Positions 1 through 5,001 of a stretch of 5,001 nt of DNA are shown here, piece by piece. Both the position numbers and the translations under genes were made by a program. Source of the DNA: Desulfobulbaceae bacterium UBA2213 (GTDB lineage Bacteria > Desulfobacterota > Desulfobulbia > Desulfobulbales > Desulfocapsaceae); assembly GCA_002327225.1 (NCBI GenBank), contig DCUN01000208.1, positions 1 to 5,001 on the forward strand, given 5' to 3'. Numbering within the stretch: position 1 is the stretch's first letter; every line of letters begins with the position of its first letter. The notes under the pieces were generated by a model, which saw nothing but the letters and a program-made list of their open reading frames with translations, was not told the DNA's origin and did not search any database.

Positions 1-44
1 ACAGCCAAGAATACCTGATCAGGTGTTTGATATCCAATTATTTT
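1..44 (-). pseudogene. possible C-terminal fragment of a transposase, truncated by the window edge
   Basis: Directly after rmlB, in a frame different from rmlB, the minus strand reads KIIGYQTPDQVFLA and stays open to the window edge. It is bounded upstream by an in-frame TGA at 47 to 45. The GYQTPDQVF string resembles the extreme C-terminus of IS3/IS481-type DDE transposases, which commonly end in a '(S/A)LGYxTPxxVF'-like motif a few residues before the stop. If that is right, this is a decayed 3' scrap with no catalytic domain. Only about 14 codons are visible, so chance resemblance is quite possible. An alternative frame (TTG at 37 to 35, reading LDIKHLIRYSWL) could instead be the start of the next gene. 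Confidence 0.2.
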
Positions 45-1156
45 TCATGGTCATAATTCAGTTCCACCCACTGTCGATAGCTGCCATCCATAACTGACCG
101 CCACCAATCCTCATTCTCCAGATACCAGTCAAGTGTCTTGCGGATGCCGGTCTCAAAGGATTCCATTGGAGAATAGCCAAGCTCAGAGGAAATTTTAGCG
201 GCATCAATGGCGTAGCGCCGGTCGTGACCAAGCCGGTCTGTGACATGGGTTATCAATCCTTCTGCCTTGCCACCCGAGACCTGTGGGGCGTGGGGAAATC
301 TTTTCCGCATCTTCTCGTCGGTGGCAAATTTTTCATCCAGGAGATGACAGATCAATTTGACAATCTCAATATTGGTCCATTCATTGTTTCCCCCGATATT
401 ATAGGTCTCACCAACCTTTCCCCGGTGGATGATCAGGTCAATGCCCCGGTTGTGATCATCGACATAGAGCCAGTCACGGATCTGCAGGCCGTCGCCGTAT
501 ATGGGCAGAGGACGGTTATCGAGGATGTTTCCGATGATCAGGGGGATCAGTTTTTCCGGGAACTGGTAGGGACCGTAATTGTTGGAACAGTTGCTGGTCG
601 TCACATGCAGGCCATAGGTCTCATGATAGGCCCGCACCAGATGATCAGAAGAGGCCTTGGAGGCGGCATAGGGAGAATTGGGCGCGTACTGGTGGTCCTC
701 GGAAAAAGGTGCGTCGTCAGGACCCAGTGTACCATAGACCTCATCGGTGGAGACATGATGAAAAAGGTGAGGTCGCGGCGCCAGGGGATCAGCCAGCCAT
801 ATCTTTTTGGCCGCCTTGAGCAGGACATGGGTGCCGATCACATTGGTGTCGATAAACTCATCCGGACCATGGATGGAACGATCGACATGGGATTCGGCGG
901 CAAAATGGACCAGGGTGTCAATCTGTTCTTCCTGCAATAAGCTGAGTACCAGATTGTAATCCCTGATATTGCCATGGACAAAACGAAAGTTTTCCAGGGC
1001 TTCAACAGCGAGCAGGTTGGCCCGGTTGCCGGCATAGGTCAGGGCGTCCAGGACCACAATACGGTTCTCAGGATGGTTTTGCAGCCAGAAGTGGACAAAA
1101 TTGGCGCCGATAAAACCAGCGCCACCGGTTATCAGGATTCTTTCAGGCTGGTGCAT
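38..1156 (-). CDS. rfbB: dTDP-glucose 4,6-dehydratase (RmlB/RfbB)
   Basis: This enzyme performs the second step of dTDP-L-rhamnose synthesis: NAD-dependent removal of water from dTDP-glucose to give dTDP-4-keto-6-deoxyglucose, in the cytoplasm. It is an extended short-chain dehydrogenase/reductase of 372 aa, slightly longer than the usual 340-360. The Rossmann NAD-binding motif TGGAGFIG is at residues 10-17, with D37 ending the second beta strand. FAAESHVDRS is at 85-94. The dehydratase signature STDEVYG is at 136-142, with the catalytic T137-D138-E139 trio. The YxxxK pair is Y163/K167. NCSNNYGPYQFPEKLIP (189-205) and the sugar-nucleotide-binding IRDWLYVDDH (226-235) follow, then DRLGHDRRYAID near 307-318. 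All key residues are present, so it looks functional. It is the last gene of the rmlACDB operon and starts 10 bp after rmlD ends. No obvious terminator is visible in the 37 bases after its TAA stop. RffG-type paralogues share this fold, but the neighbours point to rhamnose. Confidence 0.97.
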   Translation of the reverse strand: MHQPERILITGGAGFIGANFVHFWLQNHPENRIVVLDALTYAGNRANLLAVEALENFRFVHGNIRDYNLVLSLLQEEQIDTLVHFAAESHVDRSIHGPDEFIDTNVIGTHVLLKAAKKIWLADPLAPRPHLFHHVSTDEVYGTLGPDDAPFSEDHQYAPNSPYAASKASSDHLVRAYHETYGLHVTTSNCSNNYGPYQFPEKLIPLIIGNILDNRPLPIYGDGLQIRDWLYVDDHNRGIDLIIHRGKVGETYNIGGNNEWTNIEIVKLICHLLDEKFATDEKMRKRFPHAPQVSGGKAEGLITHVTDRLGHDRRYAIDAAKISSELGYSPMESFETGIRKTLDWYLENEDWWRSVMDGSYRQWVELNYDHEK

Positions 1157-1163
1157 TTTATTT

Positions 1164-1173
1164 TCTTCATCCT
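1164..1173 (-). promoter_or_regulatory. ribosome binding region of rmlB overlapping the rmlD stop codon
   Basis: The purine-rich stretch AGGATGAAGA lies 7 nt before the rmlB ATG and contains the rmlD TGA stop codon (1169 to 1167). A ribosome terminating on rmlD therefore sits on the rmlB binding site, which favours coupled translation. The match to the Shine-Dalgarno consensus is only moderate, and the AGGA core is 13 nt from the start. Confidence 0.5.
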
Positions 1174-2060
1174 TGTATCTGGTCGAGCATGGTCGTTAAT
1201 CCTTCGTGCCAGTCCGGGTTTTCTATGTCAAATGTTTTCATAAACTTGCGGCAATCGAGGACGGAATTATGGGGTCGTCTGGCTGGAGTCGGGTAGTCGT
1301 TGGTGGTGATGGGATGCACAGGTATCGCATGGTCAAGAAGACCAGTACGGACAGCCTCGCTGATGATCGTTTCCGCAAAGCCATGCCAGGTGGTCTTGGG
1401 CATGCCACAAAAATGATAGGTGCCCCACCTGAGATCTGCCCCTTGCCTGAGCTGAGCGGCCAGGGACAGAAGGGCGCTGGCAATATGGGTGGCAGAGGTG
1501 GGACAGCCGTGCTGATCAGCAACGACCCGCAGCTCGTCCCGCTCGGCTGCCAGCCGGAGCATGGTCCTCACAAAGTTATTGCCGTGCGGCCCGAAGACCC
1601 AGCTCACCCGGATGATCAGATGCTGCCTCAGCCGGGCACGCACCTCCTCTTCGCCTTCCCACTTGCTCAGGCCGTAAACACCGGTGGGGGCAACAGGATC
1701 CTCTTCATTATAGGCCCCGGTCTTGTTGCCATCAAAGACGTAATCAGTGGAGAGATGAATCAGGGGGATCTGATGCTTCTGACAGCTGGCGGCCAGATTG
1801 GCCGGTCCCTGCCGGTTCGCCCGCATGGCGGTCTCGACTTCCTGTTCAGCTCGATCTACAGCCGTATAGGCCGCAGCGTTGATGACCAGGGCCGGCTGCA
1901 GTTGGCTGACAATTCGCTCAACTGCCTCACCATCGCCTATGTCGAGCTGCTTGCGGGATAAGGCTGTCAGGACACTTCCCTTTTCACTGGCCAGACGATT
2001 CACTTCGTATCCGACCTGGCCACCGGCACCGGTCAGCAGGATGGGAGAATTATCTTTCAT
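1167..2060 (-). CDS. rfbD: dTDP-4-dehydrorhamnose reductase (RmlD/RfbD)
   Basis: This enzyme catalyses the last step of the pathway: NAD(P)H-dependent reduction of dTDP-4-keto-L-rhamnose to dTDP-L-rhamnose. With the ATG at 2060 the protein is 297 aa, the usual size for the family. The nucleotide-binding loop GAGGQVG is at residues 11-17, close to the N-terminus as expected. NAAAYTAVDRAE is at 61-72, STDYVFDG at 104-111, and the YxxxK catalytic pair is Y129/K133 within YGLSK. RVSWVFG is at 151-157, ADQHGCPTSA at 181-190, and the ARRPHNSVLD motif is near the C-terminus. The frame stays open upstream to a TTG at 2096. I prefer the ATG because it places the Rossmann loop at the normal distance from the start and the TTG has no Shine-Dalgarno sequence. 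The start lies inside the 3' end of rmlC (11-bp overlap), with only a weak GGAA abutting the ATG, so translation probably depends on ribosomes leaving rmlC. Confidence 0.95.
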   Translation of the reverse strand: MKDNSPILLTGAGGQVGYEVNRLASEKGSVLTALSRKQLDIGDGEAVERIVSQLQPALVINAAAYTAVDRAEQEVETAMRANRQGPANLAASCQKHQIPLIHLSTDYVFDGNKTGAYNEEDPVAPTGVYGLSKWEGEEEVRARLRQHLIIRVSWVFGPHGNNFVRTMLRLAAERDELRVVADQHGCPTSATHIASALLSLAAQLRQGADLRWGTYHFCGMPKTTWHGFAETIISEAVRTGLLDHAIPVHPITTNDYPTPARRPHNSVLDCRKFMKTFDIENPDWHEGLTTMLDQIQG

Positions 2061-2619
2061 TTCCGTTATCGAAAAAACAGAACTTGGCGGGATCAATATC
2101 AGCCAGCAGCGGAGCCAGACGGTCTTTGTCTGAGACCTGCGGGGCGCTTATAGGCCAGTCAATGGCAAGAGTCGGGTCATCCCAGCGGATTGATTTTTCA
2201 TGTTCCGGGGCATATAATTCCGTGCATTTATAGGTAAAAAGAGCGGTCTCGCTGGTCACGCAGAAACCATGAGCAAAGCCGGGAGGCACCCAGAACTGGC
2301 GTTTATTTTCGCCCGAGAGGACAACTCCATGCCAGTGGCCAAAGGTTGGTGATCTTTGACGGATATCCACTGCCACGTCAAAGACCTCCCCTTGGAGGAC
2401 ATGGACCAGTTTCCCTTGGGCTTGCGGGTTCTGGAAGTGGAGACCGCGCAGGACTCCACGCCCGGAAAAGGAAAGATTGTCCTGCACAAAATCAACATTG
2501 ATTCCCGCATCCTGATAGCGCTTCTGCGACCAGGTCTCCAGAAAAAATCCCCGTTCGTCGCCAAAGACTCTGGGCTCAATGATCAGCAGTCCTGTCAGTG
2601 GAGTTTCGATCACCTTCAT
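2050..2619 (-). CDS. rfbC: dTDP-4-dehydrorhamnose 3,5-epimerase (RmlC/RfbC)
   Basis: This cupin-fold epimerase inverts C3 and C5 of dTDP-4-keto-6-deoxyglucose to give dTDP-4-keto-L-rhamnose; it needs no cofactor and in the known family acts as a dimer. The protein is 189 aa, typical of the family. The N-terminal DERGFFLETW is at residues 21-30. QDNLSFSGRGVLRGLHFQ is at 46-63, with substrate-binding R58 and the likely catalytic base H61. K70 follows, then GEVFDVAVDIR (77-87). VPPGFAHGF is at 111-119 with H117. YKCTELY is at 130-136, with Y130 at the position of the proposed general acid. IDWP (153-156) and SDKD (163-166) close the active-site region. All hallmark residues are present. The ATG overlaps the rmlA stop in an ATGA tetranucleotide, and the TAA stop lies 11 bp inside rmlD. 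Confidence 0.97.
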   Translation of the reverse strand: MKVIETPLTGLLIIEPRVFGDERGFFLETWSQKRYQDAGINVDFVQDNLSFSGRGVLRGLHFQNPQAQGKLVHVLQGEVFDVAVDIRQRSPTFGHWHGVVLSGENKRQFWVPPGFAHGFCVTSETALFTYKCTELYAPEHEKSIRWDDPTLAIDWPISAPQVSDKDRLAPLLADIDPAKFCFFDNGNER

Positions 2620-3497
2620 GGCTGATTCTCCATTTGGCAGATGGAGCGCAGATAGACGCCATAGCCGTTTTTAGAGAGGGGAGCGGCAAGGGCTTCCAGG
2701 TCTTTCAGGTCAATGTAACCCATACGGAAGGCAATTTCCTCCGGGCAGGCGATCTTCAGTCCCTGTCTATCCTCGATGACCCGGACGAAATTGGCGGCAT
2801 CAAGGAGTGAGGCATGGGTGCCGGTATCAAGCCAGGCCGTGCCGCGGCTGAGGATCTCGACCTGCAATGCACCGCGCTTCAGATATTCCCGGTTGACATC
2901 GGTGATCTCAAGCTCGCCGCGTTCTGAGGGACGGATTGTCTTAGCAATCTCTATCACCTCATTATCGTAAAAATAAAGGCCGGTGACAGCATAAAAGGAC
3001 TTGGGCTGCGTCGGTTTTTCTTCCAGGTCAATGACCTTGCCATTCGTGTCAAAAACCACAACGCCGTAGCGTTCAGGGTGTTGCACATAATAGCCGAAGA
3101 CCGTGGCCCCATGCTCCTGTTGACTGGCCTGTTGCAGTTTATGAGACAACCCTTCGGCATGAAAGATATTATCGCCGAGTATCAGGGTAACCGGGCTGTT
3201 GCCGATAAAATCCTCACCGATCAAAAAGGCCTGAGCCAGACCATCCGGGCTGGGCTGCACCGCGTACCTCAGCTCCAGGCCCCACTGACTGCCGTCCCCC
3301 AGCAGGTTCTGGAACAGGGGCATGTCCGCTGGGGTGGTAATGATGAGTATCTCCCGGATCCCGGTCAGCATCAAAGTTGACAGGGGATAATAGATCATCG
3401 GTTTGTCATAGACCGGCATGAGCTGCTTGCTCACCGAATGGGTCAGGGGGTGCAGTCTGGTGCCGGAACCGCCGGCCAGTATGATTCCTTTGCGCAT
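2616..3497 (-). CDS. rfbA: glucose-1-phosphate thymidylyltransferase (RmlA/RfbA)
   Basis: This enzyme makes dTDP-glucose and pyrophosphate from dTTP and glucose-1-phosphate. It is the committed step of the pathway and, in characterised family members, is feedback-inhibited by dTDP-L-rhamnose. The protein is 293 aa, normal for the family. The nucleotidyltransferase signature LAGGSGTRLHPLT is at residues 7-19, followed by SKQLMPVYDKP at 23-33 with the conserved K24. QPSPDGLAQAF is at 81-91, and LGDNIF at 107-112 has D109 for Mg2+ binding. EEKP is at 159-162. GELEITDVN is at 194-202, and the second metal aspartate D224 is in AWLDTGTH (221-228). The product is complete and looks active. It is the first gene of the operon, 123 bp downstream of the UPF0210 gene. 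A short AGGA lies 4 nt before the ATG, a rather close spacing, and a promoter lies just upstream. Confidence 0.97.
   Translation of the reverse strand: MRKGIILAGGSGTRLHPLTHSVSKQLMPVYDKPMIYYPLSTLMLTGIREILIITTPADMPLFQNLLGDGSQWGLELRYAVQPSPDGLAQAFLIGEDFIGNSPVTLILGDNIFHAEGLSHKLQQASQQEHGATVFGYYVQHPERYGVVVFDTNGKVIDLEEKPTQPKSFYAVTGLYFYDNEVIEIAKTIRPSERGELEITDVNREYLKRGALQVEILSRGTAWLDTGTHASLLDAANFVRVIEDRQGLKIACPEEIAFRMGYIDLKDLEALAAPLSKNGYGVYLRSICQMENQP
2628..2631 (-). promoter_or_regulatory. ribosome binding site of rmlC inside rmlA
   Basis: A GGAG core lies 8 nt before the rmlC ATG, within the last codons of rmlA. It supports the ATG at 2619 as the true start and fits coupled translation through the ATGA overlap. 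Confidence 0.7.
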
Positions 3498-3620
3498 GAT
3501 GTCCTGGTGTCTTCTTGAGGAAGTATGATAAATTTACGATTGACCACTGTAAAGGTTTGTTGGATCTCCCGCAACTATTTCTGAAAGAGAAAAAGAAGAT
3601 TCGGGCAGGATGGACTCCCC
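3498..3620. other. intergenic region between the UPF0210 gene and rmlA
   Basis: This 123-bp AT-rich gap contains the predicted rmlA promoter at its rmlA-proximal end. The UPF0210-proximal half reads, on the minus strand, a GC-rich stretch followed by a pyrimidine-rich tract (ATCTTCTTTTTCTCTTT at 3600 to 3584). I found no convincing stem ahead of that tract, so I do not call a terminator. Read-through from the UPF0210 gene into rmlA cannot be excluded. Confidence 0.6.
3525..3553 (-). promoter_or_regulatory. predicted sigma70-type promoter of the rmlACDB operon
   Basis: On the minus strand there is a -35 box TTTACA (3553 to 3548), a 17-bp spacer, and a -10 box TATCAT (3530 to 3525). Each box matches 5 of 6 consensus bases and the spacing is optimal. 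Transcription would start near 3518, giving an untranslated leader of about 20 nt before the rmlA ATG. The surrounding DNA is AT-rich compared with the flanking genes. A leader this short leaves no room for an attenuator or riboswitch. I saw no JUMPstart/ops element (GGCGGTAG) near it. Confidence 0.6.
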
Positions 3621-5000
3621 TCAGTTCTTGAAACTATGAATTGGTGCAGGGATCCGGCCACCCCAGGCGATGAAGCGGCTGGACTTTCCCACATTGCGCA
3701 CCGGCATGATCGGGCTGGCCCCGAAGAGGCCGCCGAAGCTGACGAGCTCTCCCGCCTCTTTGCCGGGGACCGGAATCAGACGGACGGCAGTGGTCTTGTT
3801 GTTGATCATGCCTAGGGCCATCTCGTCGGCGATGATGGCGGCGATGGTGTCGGCGTCCACCGAGCCGGGAATCGGGATCATGTCGAGGCCCACCGAACAG
3901 ACGCAGGTCATGGCCTCGAGCTTTTCCAGACACAGCGCCCCGCTGCCGACCGCCTCCGCCAGCACCTCATCCTCCATCACCGGGATAAAGGCGCCGCTCA
4001 GTCCGCCGACTGCCTTGCTGGCAAAGATGCCGCCTTTCTTCACCGCGTCATTGAGCATGGCCAGGATGGCCGTGGAACCGGGTGCGCCCACCACATCGAC
4101 GCCCAGGATCTGCAGGATCTCTCCCACACTGTCACCCACCGTCGGGGTGGGGGCGAGAGAGAGGTCAACTACCCCGAACTCGATCCCCAGCTCTTCTGAG
4201 ACCTTGCGGCCGATCAGCTCGCCGCAGCGAGTCACCCGGAAGGTGGTCTGCTTGATCTCTTCGGCAATATCGTCGAGTCCCAGATTCTCCCGTCCTTTGG
4301 TGTGGATCAGCCTGTCGAGCGCCCGGGCAATGACCCCCGGCCCGCTGACGCCGACATTGAGCACCAGATCCGCTTCTTCGAGACCATGGATGGCCCCGGC
4401 CATGAAGGGATTGTCTCCCGGTTGATTGCAGAAGACGACAAACTTGGCCGCCCCGAAACCATTCTGCTCCCGGGTGATTTCAGCCAGATCCTTCACCGTC
4501 CGGCCGATCAGGGCCAGGGCGTCCATGTTGATTCCCTTCTGACTGCTGGCAATATTGATGGAGGCGCAGAGTTTGGTCGTCCGGGCCAGGGCCTCGGGGA
4601 TGGAGGCGATATATTCCCGGTCGGTGGCCGTCATTCCTTTTTCCACCTGGGCCGAGAAGCCGCCGAGGATATCGACGCCGGCGGCAGTGGCGGCACGATC
4701 AAGGGCGAGTGCCAACTCCACGAATCCATTCCGATCAAACCCGGCCCCGACAAAGGCAATGGGGGTGACCGAAATCCGTTTATTGACCACCGGAATCCCA
4801 TACTTCTGGCTCACCTTATTACAGGTCTCGACAAAACGCGCTGCCGCCGTGCCTATCTTTTCTTCCACCCGGCGGCAGGTCTCGCTGACATAACCACCCC
4901 GGCAGTCGAGAAGATTGATGCCCATGGTCACAGCGCGCACATCAAGATTTTCTTTTTGAATCATCTCAACGGTGGCAAGGATATGGTCTGATCGTAACAT
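3621..5000 (-). CDS. UPF0210 / DUF711 (PFL-like) family protein of unknown function
   Basis: I recognise this as a member of the UPF0210 (DUF711) family, which is widespread in bacteria and archaea. Its structure has been linked to the glycyl-radical/pyruvate formate-lyase-like barrel superfamily, but no activity has been established. The 459 aa match the family's usual length of about 450. The N-terminus (SDHILATVEMIQKENLDVR, then VTMGINLLDC to C33) and the C-terminus (GGRIPAPIHSFKN, 447-459) both look like normal family ends, so the gene appears complete with its ATG at 5000. Conserved glycine-rich stretches are GVSGPGVI (217-224), LSLAPTPTVGDSVG (280-293), GAPGSTAILAMLNDAVKKGG (305-324), GGLSGAFIPVMED (332-344) and CSVGLDMIPIPGS (368-380). 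The sequence predicts a soluble cytoplasmic protein with no signal peptide or membrane segment. C33, C191 and C368 are candidate functional cysteines. In many genomes the gene follows a small ACT-domain (UPF0237) gene; that position lies beyond the window. Its ribosome binding site is also outside the window. Confidence 0.93.
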   Translation of the reverse strand: MLRSDHILATVEMIQKENLDVRAVTMGINLLDCRGGYVSETCRRVEEKIGTAAARFVETCNKVSQKYGIPVVNKRISVTPIAFVGAGFDRNGFVELALALDRAATAAGVDILGGFSAQVEKGMTATDREYIASIPEALARTTKLCASINIASSQKGINMDALALIGRTVKDLAEITREQNGFGAAKFVVFCNQPGDNPFMAGAIHGLEEADLVLNVGVSGPGVIARALDRLIHTKGRENLGLDDIAEEIKQTTFRVTRCGELIGRKVSEELGIEFGVVDLSLAPTPTVGDSVGEILQILGVDVVGAPGSTAILAMLNDAVKKGGIFASKAVGGLSGAFIPVMEDEVLAEAVGSGALCLEKLEAMTCVCSVGLDMIPIPGSVDADTIAAIIADEMALGMINNKTTAVRLIPVPGKEAGELVSFGGLFGASPIMPVRNVGKSSRFIAWGGRIPAPIHSFKN

Positions 5001-5001
5001 G

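Noticed and set aside
224..940. Long plus-strand open frame of 238 codons opposite rmlB
   Set aside because: It lies wholly antisense to a gene with every RmlB catalytic motif, and its translation shows no recognisable domain. It is a shadow of the coding strand's codon bias.
1206..1961. Plus-strand open frame of 251 codons opposite rmlD
   Set aside because: It is antisense to a complete RmlD with all motifs, and it has no family resemblance of its own.
2061..2096. Upstream extension of rmlD to a TTG at 2096
   Set aside because: It adds 12 residues ahead of the Rossmann loop that the family lacks, uses a rare start codon, and has no Shine-Dalgarno sequence. The ATG at 2060 gives the normal family length.
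3584..3620. Rho-independent terminator after the UPF0210 gene
   Set aside because: A pyrimidine-rich tract is present, but I could find no stable GC-rich stem directly before it.
3500..3631. Short plus-strand open stretch through the intergenic gap, containing a lysine-rich run (KEKKKIRAGW)
   Set aside because: It has no ATG, only a TTG with no convincing ribosome binding site. It overlaps the rmlA promoter and the end of the UPF0210 gene, and it resembles nothing I recognise.
3670..4991. Overlapping plus-strand open frames opposite the UPF0210 gene
   Set aside because: They are serine/proline/threonine-rich antisense translations of GC-rich coding DNA with no recognisable domains.

Overview
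All five protein-coding genes in this window lie on the minus strand, so the window reads right to left. It holds one conserved gene of unknown function (UPF0210/DUF711 family, positions 5000 to 3621), a 123-bp intergenic gap, and then a complete dTDP-L-rhamnose biosynthesis operon in the order rmlA-rmlC-rmlD-rmlB (rfbACDB, 3497 to 38). The last 37 bases after rmlB hold no complete gene. They may carry the edge of a transposase remnant, or the start of the next gene.

The four rml enzymes convert glucose-1-phosphate and dTTP to dTDP-L-rhamnose. RmlA makes dTDP-glucose. RmlB dehydrates it to the 4-keto-6-deoxy sugar, RmlC epimerises that product at C3 and C5, and RmlD reduces it. The sugar donor feeds O-antigen, exopolysaccharide or other rhamnose-containing glycans. 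The genes are packed tightly: rmlA/rmlC share an ATGA overlap, rmlC/rmlD overlap by 11 bp, and rmlD/rmlB are 10 bp apart. This supports a single translationally coupled transcript. A good sigma70-type promoter (TTTACA, 17-bp spacer, TATCAT) sits just upstream of rmlA on the same strand and gives a leader of only about 20 nt.

The UPF0210 gene appears unrelated in function. It is visibly more GC-rich than the rml genes where I compared short stretches, and it probably belongs to a separate transcription unit that begins outside the window.

The organism is a bacterium of moderate to moderately high GC. The protein sequences look proteobacterial or Desulfobacterota-like (a Desulfobulbales-type delta-proteobacterium is my guess), but nothing here is diagnostic. 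I found no RNA genes, CRISPR arrays, complete insertion sequences or defence genes. This is largely an ordinary housekeeping/cell-envelope region, and I see no evidence of a new biological system.
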